DNA of 64,000 bases from the NCBI RefSeq assembly GCF_030444335.1, contig NZ_CP128595.1, positions 992,001-1,056,000 on the forward strand, given 5' to 3'. A model generated the notes under the pieces. The model was not told the origin of the DNA. It saw nothing but the letters and a program-made list of their open reading frames with translations, and searched no databases. Source of the stretch: Polaribacter huanghezhanensis. Its GTDB lineage: Bacteria; Bacteroidota; Bacteroidia; Flavobacteriales; Flavobacteriaceae. This document shows, piece after piece, positions 51,277 to 61,053 of the stretch (the stretch's first letter is position 1; the number at the start of each line of letters is the position of its first letter). The position numbers and the translations under genes are program-made.

Positions 51277-51814
51277 AGAGATTTCTAATCAAGAAAAAAA
51301 ATACAATAGAATAATTGTTTTTTTATCAATAATTATTCCTTTAGTTGTTGCTATTTTATTTAGTGTAAATTTAAAAAAATTAGGTTTTAATGTAATGCCT
51401 TTGTCTTTTTTACCTCCAATTTATGCAACTATCAACGGAATTACAGCAATGCTTTTAATTTTTGCAGTTATTGCCATTAAAAAAGGAAATAGAAAATTAC
51501 ACGAGCAATTAAATACAACTGCAATATTTTGTTCGGTATTATTTTTGTTGATGTATATTGCATATCACATGACATCAGAATCTACTAGATTTGGTGGAGA
51601 AGGTGCAATTAAATATGTGTATTATTTTATTTTGATTACACATATTTTGTTATCAATAGCTGTTATTCCTTTTGTGTTAATTACTTTTGTTAGAGCAAGG
51701 TTAGGGAAATTTTCTGAACATAAAAAAATTGCAAAAATTACATTTCCGTTATGGTTGTATGTAGCAATTACTGGTGTTGTAGTTTATTTAATGATTTCTC
51801 CATATTATCTGTAA
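51269..51814 (+). CDS. DUF420-family membrane protein (CtaM-like)
   Basis: The 181-residue protein has five membrane helices with conserved His residues in YIAYHMTSES, YYFILITHILLS and HKKIAKITFPLWLY, matching DUF420. The related CtaM of Firmicutes is needed for oxidase assembly. It overlaps the SCO gene by 8 bp and precedes a small Cys-containing membrane protein gene by 2 bp, all in the cox operon. Confidence 0.9.
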   Translation: MSKEISNQEKKYNRIIVFLSIIIPLVVAILFSVNLKKLGFNVMPLSFLPPIYATINGITAMLLIFAVIAIKKGNRKLHEQLNTTAIFCSVLFLLMYIAYHMTSESTRFGGEGAIKYVYYFILITHILLSIAVIPFVLITFVRARLGKFSEHKKIAKITFPLWLYVAITGVVVYLMISPYYL

Positions 51815-51816
51815 TT

Positions 51817-52026
51817 ATGAAAAAAAGTATCGTTTTAATAGTTCTCTTTTTTGCAGTTGATGCAAATGCACAATGTGCAATGTGTAAAGCTGTTGTAGAA
51901 AATGGCGGACAAGAAATGGCAGAAGGAATTAACTCTGGTATTACCTATTTAATGGCATTTCCATACCTTTTAGTTGCGCTTTTAGCCTATGTTTTATTCA
52001 GGTATAAAAAAAGGATAAAAAATTAA
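51817..52026 (+). CDS. Small secreted/membrane protein with CAMC motif
   Basis: Start ATG 51817 gives 69 residues: a signal peptide (MKKSIVLIVLFFAVDANA), then QCAMCKAVVENGGQEMAEGINSGI with a C-x2-C pair, and one membrane helix before a basic tail. The longer frame from 51751 lies inside the DUF420 gene and is rejected. I recall such short CAMC proteins next to cox genes in Bacteroidota. Metal or thiol handling for the oxidase is a guess. Confidence 0.75.
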   Translation: MKKSIVLIVLFFAVDANAQCAMCKAVVENGGQEMAEGINSGITYLMAFPYLLVALLAYVLFRYKKRIKN

Positions 52027-52151
52027 CACTTCAATAAGATAAAAAATCTGTAACAAATTCTACTTTCGCTCGTCATATAAGCAGCATAAAAATTGCAGAA
52101 TAAATCTCCATTGTTACCAATCTTAAAATAAATCTTACATAGTTAAAATAT

Positions 52152-53486
52152 ATGAAAACAAAATTTTTAGTAATTATAGCATTAATTGCTTTTTCTTTCT
52201 CAGGATTATCGCAAAAAAAATGGGATTTAAAAGAAGCTGTTGAACATGCATTAAAAAATAATATCACTATTAAAAAAGGCGAGTTAACTATAGAAAAATC
52301 AAAGCAAAATGTCGTTGGATCAAAAGGTAATTTTTTGCCAAATTTAAATGCTTCGTCTGGAGCTAATTTAAATTTTGGATCTACTATAGACCCTGTTAGT
52401 AATGGTAGAATTTCTTCTACAAACTTTAGCTCTTCTTATCGTTTAAGCAGTGGTATTACTGTTTTTAATGGATTTAGATTATTAAATACTTATAAAAGGA
52501 ACCAATTAACGGTTATTGGAAACCAATTAGATTTACAAAAAATTAAAGATGATATTTCTTTAAATGTTGTAAACTCCTATTTAAACATACTGTTTGCCAA
52601 AGAAAATTTAGCAGTAGCAAAAGTACAAGCAAAAATAAGTAAAAAGCAAATTGAAGTAGCAAAAGATCAAGTAGAAGCAGGTTCTAAACCCAAAGGTGAA
52701 CTGTTAAATGCGCAGTCTGCGTATGCAAATGATTTACAGACAGTTGTTTCTTTAGAAAATACGTTAGATATTGCATTATTAGGTCTTGCTCAATTATTAC
52801 AAGTAGACCCAAATAATTTTGATGTAGCCAACATAGATGTAGGAGCTCCTTCTGCTTCGTTATTATTTAAAAGCCCTGATGTTGTTTATAAAAAAGCAGT
52901 TATAACAAGACCAGAAATATTGAGTGCAAAATTACAAGGAGAATATGGAGAGTTACAAATTGCAATTGCTAAAAGTGGATTTTTACCAACGGTAACTGCT
53001 TCTGCAGATGCAGGAACGAATTACAGTCACCGATTTACTATTTTTCAAGGGCAACGAAATGATTATTTTTTTAAACAGTTAAATGACAACTTTGGATATG
53101 GAGTTGGAGTATCATTAAGTATTCCAATTTTTAATAGATTTCAAAATAAAGTAAACCTTAACAGAGCGATCATTGATAAAGAAGACTCTGAGTTAAATCT
53201 TCAGAGTGCAAAGTTAGGTTTACAACAAGAAATTCAAAGAGCCTTTTTAGACGCAAAAGCAGCATTAAAAAGTTATGAAGCTGCGAAATTATCTTTAGAC
53301 GCACAGCAAGAAGCATTTAAAAATGCACAACAAAGATATACGTATGAAGCAATTACATCTTTTGAATTTGATCAAGTAAGAAATAGATTGGTAAATGCAG
53401 AATCAACTTTAATTAGAGCAAAATTCGATTATGTATTTAAAACAAAAGTGTTAAAGTTTTACTACGGAGAATCGGTAATAGATTAA
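52152..53486 (+). CDS. TolC-family outer-membrane efflux protein
   Basis: The 444-residue protein has a signal peptide (GLSQK) and the alternation of long amphipathic helices and short strands of the TolC fold, with two internal repeats (KKGELTIEKSKQNVVGSKGNFLPNL in the first, SGFLPTVTASADAG in the second). TolC-like channels carry efflux or secretion substrates across the outer membrane. Partner inner-membrane genes are not present next to it. A bidirectional terminator follows. Confidence 0.92.
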   Translation: MKTKFLVIIALIAFSFSGLSQKKWDLKEAVEHALKNNITIKKGELTIEKSKQNVVGSKGNFLPNLNASSGANLNFGSTIDPVSNGRISSTNFSSSYRLSSGITVFNGFRLLNTYKRNQLTVIGNQLDLQKIKDDISLNVVNSYLNILFAKENLAVAKVQAKISKKQIEVAKDQVEAGSKPKGELLNAQSAYANDLQTVVSLENTLDIALLGLAQLLQVDPNNFDVANIDVGAPSASLLFKSPDVVYKKAVITRPEILSAKLQGEYGELQIAIAKSGFLPTVTASADAGTNYSHRFTIFQGQRNDYFFKQLNDNFGYGVGVSLSIPIFNRFQNKVNLNRAIIDKEDSELNLQSAKLGLQQEIQRAFLDAKAALKSYEAAKLSLDAQQEAFKNAQQRYTYEAITSFEFDQVRNRLVNAESTLIRAKFDYVFKTKVLKFYYGESVID

Positions 53487-53504
53487 ATTGATTATAAAAA
53501 ACAT

Positions 53505-53542
53505 AAAAAAATCCCTGAGAATTTTCTCAGGGATTTTTTTAT
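53505..53542. terminator. Bidirectional terminator between tolC-like and serine hydrolase genes
   Basis: ATCCCTGAGAA and TTCTCAGGGAT form a perfect 11-bp stem with a short loop, flanked by an A7 run and a T7 run, between convergent genes. Confidence 0.9.
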
Positions 53543-53560
53543 GAAATTATTTTTGTAAAG

Positions 53561-54757
53561 CTAAGACTCAAAATTTTTCTCAACAATATTTCGAATCTTT
53601 TTATTTAAATAATCCATTGATCGATAGCTTGTATGCTCTAAAATAATAACCACCAAATCTTCTTCTAAATACTGAGTAATTCCTGTGCTAAATCCATTCC
53701 ATTTTCCATAATGATATATTATTTTAGCATCATTTTTGGTGTTAATTCTAAACCCAAAACCATAAGGAAATTTTCGTCCATATTTGGTTTTTCCTTTGGT
53801 GTACATAAGATCTAAAGACTCTTTAGAAATAAGTTTTCCACTGTTCAATCCGTTTACCCATTTTAATAAATCTTGAGTTGTGGCATAAATATTTTTATCG
53901 CCAACAATTGCATCATTAACGGTGCTTGGTATTGTTCGATGTCTCCATCCTCTATACAATCTATATCCTATCAATTGATTTGATTTAACGGTATCTTTTT
54001 CAAAACTAAAAGCAAAAGAGTGGCTCATTTTTAGGGGTTTAAAAATAGCACTTTCTACAAAGTTAGAATAACTCATTTTTGATATTTTCTCAATAATAGA
54101 AGCTAAAACAAAGTAACCAGTATTTGAATAATCAAACTTTCTGCCTGGGCTAAAAAATGTAGAAACTTTACTTGTTTCTAAAAATTTCATCATCTCTTTA
54201 TTGCTTGGCGCTTTTTCTTTTTCCCATTTGTTTTCTGCTACCCAAAAATAATTTGGCAACCCAGAAGTATGGTGTAGTAATTGTAGAATAGTAATATTTT
54301 TAAAAGGGAATTTTGGAAAATATTTGGTAACAGTATCTGTTAATTTTAATTGATTTCTTTCTTTTAAGATCATAATTGATGCCGCTGTAAATTGTTTACT
54401 TACAGAAGCTAACTGATATACAGATTTTTCGTTTAAACTGCTTTTTTTTCTAAAATCTGCGTATCCAATATGATTTTGATATACTATTTTTCCTTTTTTT
54501 GCAATTAGAATTGAGCCGTTAAAGTCATGTCTTTTGTGTATTTTTTTTAGTAGAGAATCTAATTTATGACTTACTTTTTCAGTTTTATTTTTAGAATATC
54601 GTTCTAAAATAATAGTTGGTTCTTTAACAATAATAGAATCTATTATTGTTTTTTTAAGCGCAACTTTTGGTGTTGCTTTTACAGTATTTGTACTAAGAAG
54701 AAAACTGCTTACTACTATAATAAAGAGACCAATGAAATATTTTAACTTAATTTTCAA
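53561..54757 (-). CDS. Serine hydrolase of the beta-lactamase/D-Ala-D-Ala carboxypeptidase family
   Basis: The 398-residue protein has an N-terminal membrane or signal segment, then the class C-like motifs: S-x-x-K in ASVSKQFTA, Y-x-N in FDYSNTGYFV, and a third HYGKWNGFSTG block in place of KTG. Family members hydrolyse peptides, esters or beta-lactams; which applies here is unclear. It is convergent with the tolC-like gene and divergent from tsaB. Confidence 0.9.
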   Translation of the reverse strand: MKIKLKYFIGLFIIVVSSFLLSTNTVKATPKVALKKTIIDSIIVKEPTIILERYSKNKTEKVSHKLDSLLKKIHKRHDFNGSILIAKKGKIVYQNHIGYADFRKKSSLNEKSVYQLASVSKQFTAASIMILKERNQLKLTDTVTKYFPKFPFKNITILQLLHHTSGLPNYFWVAENKWEKEKAPSNKEMMKFLETSKVSTFFSPGRKFDYSNTGYFVLASIIEKISKMSYSNFVESAIFKPLKMSHSFAFSFEKDTVKSNQLIGYRLYRGWRHRTIPSTVNDAIVGDKNIYATTQDLLKWVNGLNSGKLISKESLDLMYTKGKTKYGRKFPYGFGFRINTKNDAKIIYHYGKWNGFSTGITQYLEEDLVVIILEHTSYRSMDYLNKKIRNIVEKNFES

Positions 54758-54894
54758 ACAGATGTTTTATTGTATTTCAGCATAAAAGTAACAATGCTAG
54801 ACGTACTTTCAAAATTTTATTTCGTTTTAAGGAATAATTAGAAACTCTATGCGTTTTTTTGAAGCTTAATGTATCTTTGTAAAAAACTATTCTA

Positions 54895-55572
54895 TTGGCT
54901 TATATTTTAAATTTAGAAACCTCAACAAAAAACTGTTCGGTTAGTGTTTCTAATAACGGAGAATTGGTTGCAATTAAAGAATTAAACAACGGTAATTATT
55001 CGCATGCAGAAGTTTTACATCCGTTTATAAATGAGGTATTAAAAGAAGCGAAAATTTCTTTTGAAAAACTTGATGCAATTGCAGTAAGCAAAGGTCCAGG
55101 TTCTTATACTGGATTGCGAATTGGCGTTTCTGCGGCAAAAGGATTGAGTTTTGCACTGAACATTCCACTAATTTCTGTGAACACTTTAAAATCGCTTGCT
55201 TTAGCTATTTCTATTGATGAAGGCGTTATTGTACCGATGTTAGATGCTCGCAGAATGGAAGTATATTCTGCTATTTTTGATTCAGATTACAATCAAATCA
55301 GAGAAATTAAAGCAGAAATTATCAGCGAAAGATCTTTTTTAAATAATTTAGAAGAAGGCAAGGTTTATTTTTTGGGTGATGGAGCAGAGAAATGTAAAAC
55401 TTTAATCACGCATCCGAATGCCCTATTTGTAGATTCTAAATTTCCATCAGCAAAAGAAATGAGTATTTTGTCGTATGATAAATACAAAAAAAACGACATC
55501 GAAGATGTCGCTTATTTTGAACCTTTTTACTTAAAAGACTTTATTGTTGTTCCTCAAAAAAAGAAGATATAA
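54895..55572 (+). CDS. tsaB: tRNA threonylcarbamoyladenosine biosynthesis protein TsaB
   Basis: TsaB supports TsaD in making the t6A37 modification of tRNA. The 225-residue protein starts at TTG 54895 (MAYILNLETSTKNCSVSVS) and contains KGPGSYTGLRIGVSAAKGL, the typical ASKHA-type glycine motif. A possible -7 element TATCTTTG is at 54872-54879. Its TAA touches the convergent gene’s stop at 55573. Confidence 0.94.
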   Translation: MAYILNLETSTKNCSVSVSNNGELVAIKELNNGNYSHAEVLHPFINEVLKEAKISFEKLDAIAVSKGPGSYTGLRIGVSAAKGLSFALNIPLISVNTLKSLALAISIDEGVIVPMLDARRMEVYSAIFDSDYNQIREIKAEIISERSFLNNLEEGKVYFLGDGAEKCKTLITHPNALFVDSKFPSAKEMSILSYDKYKKNDIEDVAYFEPFYLKDFIVVPQKKKI

Positions 55573-56250
55573 TTAGTTTAAGGATGTGTAAAAATTAAAT
55601 ATTTTAATTAGATCTTTTTCTTTTTTAAAATTTAATTTTTCTTTTTTAATAAAATGTTTTACAACATTAGATTTAGAAGCAAATACTTTTAAAAATTTGC
55701 TTTTTCTAGTAGGCAATTCAACAATTATATCTTGATTACTTAATTTTATATAATAAGTGTCTTTTTTTCTTTGAAACCTAGCTGGTTTTAAAAGGTCAAA
55801 ATTGTTTTTTGGTTTTACTTTGGGGTAAAATTTTATAAATTGCTTACCTAATAAAAATGTTTTCTCTTTTTTTGCTAAAATTTTAAAGAAGCCAAACTTT
55901 AAGTTCTCATATTCAAATGCTCTGTAGGTAGCGTTGTCATCTGTAAAAACAACATCGTATCGGTGCTCGACAGAAGGGATAAAGAGAATAATTTCTCCAT
56001 TGTTATCGACTTTAATATAATCTAGGTTGGCATTGTACTTTCCTTTCATTTTAACGCCTTTAATTTTAATATTTTGGTATGTTAAATGAATAAAAGGAGA
56101 GCCTTTAACACTGGGGTCATTTTGATTATTATATTTTGCATCTATATCATTTTTTAACGTATAAACATCTCGTAAGTTATTTATTTGATTTACTTGCGAA
56201 AAAGCAATCGAAGTAATAAAAAGTAATGTAATTAGAATAGATTTCATCAT
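55573..56250 (-). CDS. Secreted protein of unknown function
   Basis: Start ATG at 56250 (MMKSILITLLF) gives a signal peptide with cleavage near AFSQV; the longer frame to 56274 adds nine unlikely residues. The mature protein of about 205 residues is Lys/Asn-rich with mainly beta strands (KGSPFIHLTYQNIKIKGVKMKGKYNANLDYIKVD) and no cysteine motif. I do not recognise the family. It lies 28 bp... downstream of nothing on its strand and is convergent with tsaB. Confidence 0.7.
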   Translation of the reverse strand: MMKSILITLLFITSIAFSQVNQINNLRDVYTLKNDIDAKYNNQNDPSVKGSPFIHLTYQNIKIKGVKMKGKYNANLDYIKVDNNGEIILFIPSVEHRYDVVFTDDNATYRAFEYENLKFGFFKILAKKEKTFLLGKQFIKFYPKVKPKNNFDLLKPARFQRKKDTYYIKLSNQDIIVELPTRKSKFLKVFASKSNVVKHFIKKEKLNFKKEKDLIKIFNFYTSLN

Positions 56251-56302
56251 TTTTAGTTTTAATATTAGTAACAAATTTTTGATTTCAACTTTTTTATCAT
56301 GA

Positions 56303-57109
56303 TTATATGATTTTTTTGATTTCTACTCGATGTGGATATGGAATTTCGATACCAGCTTTGTCTAATGCTTCTTTTGTTTGCTCTAAAACCTCTGCATAAA
56401 CCGTCCAATAATCACCTGATTTTACCCAAGATTTTACTGCAAAATTAATAGAACTATCTGCCAATTCTACTAATAAAATTGCTGGAGCAGGATCTTTTAA
56501 AATGAGCGGATGCTTGTTTACAATTGATGCAAGAACTTGTTTTGTTTCTTTAATATCAGCATCATAAGAAACCCCAAATTTTAAATCTACTCTACGTTTT
56601 TCTTCGGTAGAAAAATTAACAATATTGTTGTTAGATAAAGCTCCATTTGGAATAATAACCTCTTTATTGTCTACCGTGTTTAATTTGGTGGTAAATATTT
56701 CAATACTTTTTACAGTACCAGATTCTCCTTGAGCAGAAATAAAATCCCCAATTTTAAAGGGTTTAAAAATCATAATTAATGCACCGCCAGCAAAATTAGC
56801 TAAAGAACCTTGCAAAGCTAAACCAACAGCTAAACCAGCTGCACCAATAATTGCCACAAAAGAACTGGTTTCTACTCCAAGTTTAGAAACTACTGTAATA
56901 ACTAATAATGCCTTTAAAATCCAGCTTAATAAATCGCTTAAAAATTTTTGTAATGTAAGATCTACGTTGCTTTTTGTCATTATTTTTTTAGAGAGCTTTA
57001 CAAACAGATTTATTACAATTAAACCAATGATTAAAATCAATAATGCAGATAAAATACTTGTTCCGTATTTTAATAAAAAGGTCTCTGCTATTTCTAAGTA
57101 TTTTTCCAT
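56303..57109 (-). CDS. Small-conductance mechanosensitive channel (MscS family)
   Basis: MscS channels release solutes when membrane tension rises. The 268-residue protein has three membrane helices and the pore signature GAAGLAVGLALQGSLANFAGG, followed by the beta domain (FKIGDFISAQGESGTVKSIEIFTT) and a cytoplasmic C-terminal domain. It is 9 bp from the DUF1304 gene in the same direction. Confidence 0.95.
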   Translation of the reverse strand: MEKYLEIAETFLLKYGTSILSALLILIIGLIVINLFVKLSKKIMTKSNVDLTLQKFLSDLLSWILKALLVITVVSKLGVETSSFVAIIGAAGLAVGLALQGSLANFAGGALIMIFKPFKIGDFISAQGESGTVKSIEIFTTKLNTVDNKEVIIPNGALSNNNIVNFSTEEKRRVDLKFGVSYDADIKETKQVLASIVNKHPLILKDPAPAILLVELADSSINFAVKSWVKSGDYWTVYAEVLEQTKEALDKAGIEIPYPHRVEIKKII

Positions 57110-57118
57110 ATTAAATTT

Positions 57119-57475
57119 TTAATTAAATAAGATGATTAAAAGTGTAAAAATAGCAGGAATAGATTGAATATAAAAGAGTCTTACCTTCTTTGTTGAATAC
57201 GCTCCATAAATACCAGCGATTATTACACAACTTAGAAAAAAGAGGCTCACATGTAGATTTTTTGTTAGTAAAGACCAAATTAAACCCGCACTTAGAAACC
57301 CGTTGTATAATCCTTGATTTGCTGCCAATACTTTTGTTTCTTTTGCAAATTCTTTAGATTTTAATCCAAAGGTTTTTATGCCTTTTGGTGTTGTCCACAA
57401 AAACATTTCTAAGACTAAAAAACAGAAATGTTCAAAAGCTACAAATGCTATTAGAAATGTAATTAGTGTTGTCAT
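57119..57475 (-). CDS. DUF1304-family membrane protein
   Basis: The 118-residue protein has four membrane helices with [17 protein letters not shown] and [18 protein letters not shown], matching DUF1304. No function is known. It overlaps the upstream DUF255 gene by 4 bp (ATGA) and precedes mscS by 9 bp. Confidence 0.88.
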   Translation of the reverse strand: MTTLITFLIAFVAFEHFCFLVLEMFLWTTPKGIKTFGLKSKEFAKETKVLAANQGLYNGFLSAGLIWSLLTKNLHVSLFFLSCVIIAGIYGAYSTKKVRLFYIQSIPAIFTLLIILFN

Positions 57476-59598
57476 TGTAGTTGTTTTTTAATTTGACGTA
57501 TTGCTTCGTTGGTATTTTCTGTAGGCAAGTTACAGGTTTTATGTACACAAACATAAATAAGAGTTTTATCTTCTATATATCTGTTTGTTAACAACGGTAA
57601 ATTACTTTTAATTTCGCTTCCACAAATTAATTTATTCGGAATGTATTCTTGATTTATCTCTAGTGCTTTTTCTTTTGCGTTTATTCCGCTAATCGCTATT
57701 TCAAAATACTCATCTGTAAAATTACTATACACATCCAACCAATTAGAATATGCTGAGCCATAGTTCTGAATGGCGTCTGTCATATTACTCAACATTTGTT
57801 TGCTCGTTTTTAAATAGTAATCATTTTCGAAATAATGACTCAATTTAAATAAGTTTTTAGCCATCATTGAATTTGAAGACGGCATTACATTGTCTTCTGT
57901 TTCGGTTTTTCTGTCTATTAATTCTACATCTTTATTGGATGTAAAGTAAAACATGCTTGTTGCTGTATTAAAGAAATGATCAAAACAAGCATCCGTTAAA
58001 TTTTTAGAAAGCAGCAACCATTTTTCATCCAAAGTGACTTCGTATAACGAAATAAAAGCATCAATAACAGTTCCATAATCTTCAAGATAACCATTTATCG
58101 TTGCTTTTCCATTTTTATAATTTCGAAATAAAGTTCCGTCTTCTTTTAGCATTTTTGCTTCTAAAAAGTGTGCATTTTTTAATGCAATTTCTAAGAAATG
58201 TGCATCATTAAAAACGCGATACGCATCAACATAACCTTTTAACATAATGCCATTCCAAGAAGTTAGTATTTTATCATCTAAACGCGGCTCTTTTCTTTTG
58301 GACCTTTCTTTTAATAAAATCGATTTCCATGTAGCAACTTTATTTTTGAATGCTGAAATTTCTAGTGTGTGTTTTTTTGCAAAATCTTCATCAGAATGCG
58401 TTCTAATTAAATGATAATTCTTGTGCTCCCAAAATCCGTAGGAATTAATATTGTAATAATCAGAAAACAACTCAAAATCTTCTTTTAAAAGATCTTGCAG
58501 TTCTGTTTTTGTCCAAACATAATACGCGCCTTCTTCTAATTGATTTTTATCATTTAAACTATCAGCGTCTAAAGCAGCATAAAATCCGCCAGATGCATCT
58601 AACAAATCTCTTTCTATAAACTGTAAGGTGTTATAAACCGTTTCTTTATATAATTTGTTTTTTGATATTAAATACGCATCAGCATATAAACTTACCAATT
58701 GACCGTTATCATAAAGCATTTTCTCGAAATGCGGAATATGCCATTTTGTATCAACAGAATATCTAGAAAATCCACCACCAATTTGATCAAAAATTCCGCC
58801 ATACGCCATTTTTGTAAGTGTAGTATTTACATATTTTAATAAATATTTATCGTTGTTTTGATTCGCATGTCTTAGTAAAAAATGATAGTTATTTGGCATC
58901 GGAAATTTTGGGGCTTTATTTAACCCGCCTAACTCATCATCAAAATAAATGCTCCATTTCTTTACGGTTTCATTCAAATAATCTTTTGTAAAAAGAGTCT
59001 TTTCTTTATTTAAGGTAATCAATCCAGATTGTTGAATTCCTTCTGTCAATTTTTGGGCATATTCAACTACTTTTTCAGGGTCTTTTTGATACAAATTTCC
59101 AATCTGACCTAATACGTTCATCCATTCTTCTTTTCTGAAATAGGTTCCGCCCCAAACAGGTCTTCCGTCAGGCAAAGCAATACAATTCAAAGGCCACCCG
59201 CCAGCGCCAGTCATTAATTGAACGGCATTCATATATACTTGATCTACATCTGGACGCTCTTCTCTATCGACTTTTACATTGATAAAATGAGCATTCATGA
59301 TCGCAGCAACTTCTTCTTTTTCAAAACTTTCTTCTTCCATTACATGACACCAATGACACGAAGAATATCCGATAGAAATTAATAATAATTTATTTTCTTT
59401 TTTTGCCAATGCTACTGTTTCATCGTTCCAAGCATACCAATTTACAGGATTATGAGCATGTTGTAATAAATAAGGACTGGTTTCTGTAATTAAGTTATTG
59501 GTAAATTTATGTGTGGTCATTTGTGGTTGTTTTTTTTCTTTTTTACAGCTTGATAAAGCCAAAGAAAGAATCAGTAAAATTGCAAAACGATGGGTCAC
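57472..59598 (-). CDS. DUF255/YyaL-type thioredoxin-domain lipoprotein
   Basis: The 708-residue protein begins with a lipoprotein signal (LALSSC), followed by the DUF255 thioredoxin-like domain ([17 protein letters not shown], then [14 protein letters not shown] with the C-x2-C pair) and a long alpha/alpha-barrel region like six-hairpin glycosidases. Eukaryotic spermatogenesis-associated protein 20 and bacterial YyaL share this layout; the enzymatic activity is unproven. A lipoprotein signal is unusual for the family and suggests periplasmic location. Confidence 0.9.
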   Translation of the reverse strand: MTHRFAILLILSLALSSCKKEKKQPQMTTHKFTNNLITETSPYLLQHAHNPVNWYAWNDETVALAKKENKLLLISIGYSSCHWCHVMEEESFEKEEVAAIMNAHFINVKVDREERPDVDQVYMNAVQLMTGAGGWPLNCIALPDGRPVWGGTYFRKEEWMNVLGQIGNLYQKDPEKVVEYAQKLTEGIQQSGLITLNKEKTLFTKDYLNETVKKWSIYFDDELGGLNKAPKFPMPNNYHFLLRHANQNNDKYLLKYVNTTLTKMAYGGIFDQIGGGFSRYSVDTKWHIPHFEKMLYDNGQLVSLYADAYLISKNKLYKETVYNTLQFIERDLLDASGGFYAALDADSLNDKNQLEEGAYYVWTKTELQDLLKEDFELFSDYYNINSYGFWEHKNYHLIRTHSDEDFAKKHTLEISAFKNKVATWKSILLKERSKRKEPRLDDKILTSWNGIMLKGYVDAYRVFNDAHFLEIALKNAHFLEAKMLKEDGTLFRNYKNGKATINGYLEDYGTVIDAFISLYEVTLDEKWLLLSKNLTDACFDHFFNTATSMFYFTSNKDVELIDRKTETEDNVMPSSNSMMAKNLFKLSHYFENDYYLKTSKQMLSNMTDAIQNYGSAYSNWLDVYSNFTDEYFEIAISGINAKEKALEINQEYIPNKLICGSEIKSNLPLLTNRYIEDKTLIYVCVHKTCNLPTENTNEAIRQIKKQLQ

Positions 59599-59676
59599 TG
59601 GTGTTTTTTATCAAAGATAAAAAAAGCAATTTGATAAAAACCAAATCGCTAGCTATTAAAATTATATGATTTTTGA

Positions 59677-60900
59677 TTAAAAATCGATTTGAAAACGGAA
59701 TTGAAAAATGTTTACTTTTCCTTTATTTTTTACATCAGCAAAAACATTGTTTAGCATAAATCGTGTAGAAGGATTTAAATACCAGTTTAAGCCAAGGACA
59801 ATATCGGTCTGTTCTCCGCCAAAAATATCTCCATCATTTAAATCAGAATTAGAATATCTTAAAGCTATTTCCCATGCGCCAGAACCGTTTTTTCCGTAGT
59901 TGTTTTTTGGATTTACCCGACCAAATCCTTCATAAGAATTTTTAAACCTTCTACTTTCTCCAGTTAAAAAATAACTTACTTCTCCATAATAAGTAGAAAA
60001 AGTGTAAGAATCTATTGGAATTAAAATCCCTGTATTAATTTTTGCGGTTAAATATTCTGACTGAAAAGAAAAAGAATTTTTCACAAAAGCAGTTTCAAAA
60101 TTTAGCATGTTTATATTTTTAACACTACTAATTGGTCCTGTAGAAATATATTTAAGTCTGCTTAAATGACCTTCTGGCCTTGATTCTATTCTATATTCTT
60201 TTGATGTAGACTTTCTATTTGTATATGCAAATCCAATATGTAATAATTCTTTTTGTTCTATATTATTGATTAACAAACTTGTTATTCTACCAGTAATTGC
60301 ATAGCCTTTATTTGCTGCTTTATCGTCAGAAGAATTATCTTCGTTTAAAAAATACCCAGCTTGTATAGATACTTTATGATCAAAATAATCATTAAAAAAA
60401 ACAATTCCGTTATTTCTTGTTTGCATAAAATCATCTATAAAAGAACGCTCCATAAATGTCATGTATTTGCTACTTGTTAATACATCTAATCTAAAAGGTT
60501 CTTTTACATGGCCAATTCTTACATTACCAAAAAAGGAAATGTTTTTTAAGCCGATATAGGCATCTTTTATTGTTGTTTGATTGCCCGCAAAATCTACAGA
60601 AAATTTATAATCTACATTGCCATATAAAGTTCCTGAAGTAAATATTCTTGCACGTCTAAGTTCTGTTCCAGAAGTTGTTGTTAATGGATTAAAAGCAATA
60701 TCTAGATTGTTGTCTTGAGAAAAAAACGCATAATCTATCATCATTCTTCCTCCAAATTTCAGTTTGAATTGTTTGTCTGCACTTTCAATTTTAAAGCCTT
60801 TATCCCATTTAAATCCGAATGAATTTTTGCTCTTTTCTTGTGAAAACACAACAAAATGTATTAACAAAAAAATAAAGAAAAGATAATTTTTAGATAACAT
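59677..60900 (-). CDS. Phosphate-selective porin (OprO/OprP family)
   Basis: The 407-residue protein has a signal peptide (VFSQEK) and the Porin_O_P pattern: FKLKFGGRMMIDYAFF, RRARIFTSGTLYGNVDYKFSVDFAGNQTTIKDAYIGLKN, GHVKEPFRLD and a C-terminal FRFQIDF strand ending in Phe. It should form an outer-membrane anion or phosphate channel. It is divergent from the PiT transporter, so the two probably supply phosphate in series. A weak -7 TACATTTT is on the minus strand at 60927-60920. Confidence 0.88.
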   Translation of the reverse strand: MLSKNYLFFIFLLIHFVVFSQEKSKNSFGFKWDKGFKIESADKQFKLKFGGRMMIDYAFFSQDNNLDIAFNPLTTTSGTELRRARIFTSGTLYGNVDYKFSVDFAGNQTTIKDAYIGLKNISFFGNVRIGHVKEPFRLDVLTSSKYMTFMERSFIDDFMQTRNNGIVFFNDYFDHKVSIQAGYFLNEDNSSDDKAANKGYAITGRITSLLINNIEQKELLHIGFAYTNRKSTSKEYRIESRPEGHLSRLKYISTGPISSVKNINMLNFETAFVKNSFSFQSEYLTAKINTGILIPIDSYTFSTYYGEVSYFLTGESRRFKNSYEGFGRVNPKNNYGKNGSGAWEIALRYSNSDLNDGDIFGGEQTDIVLGLNWYLNPSTRFMLNNVFADVKNKGKVNIFQFRFQIDF

Positions 60901-60973
60901 TAATTTTGATTTTTTATTAAAAATGTAAAGAATATGAATTTAAAGTTAAATTAATATAAATAAATTCATTTAA

Positions 60974-61004
60974 TAACACATTCATAACATTAAAATAACA
61001 TTAT
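60974..61004. promoter_or_regulatory. Three 11-bp-spaced TAACA repeats, candidate Pho operator
   Basis: TAACA begins at 60974, 60985 and 60996, exactly 11 bp apart, ending about 17 bp before the TAATTTTG -7 element (61021-61028) of the PiT gene. Such 11-bp direct repeats are the hallmark of PhoB/PhoP binding sites. No TTG is present at the usual -33 position. Confidence 0.45.
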
Positions 61005-61020
61005 GTAAGAAATCGGTCTC

Positions 61021-61028
61021 TAATTTTG
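61021..61028 (+). promoter_or_regulatory. -7 element of the PiT transporter gene
   Basis: TAATTTTG matches TAnnTTTG 25 bp upstream of the start codon at 61054; its upstream half is replaced by the TAACA repeats. Confidence 0.55.
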
Positions 61029-61053
61029 CCAAATATTAATTAAAGAAAGTAAC

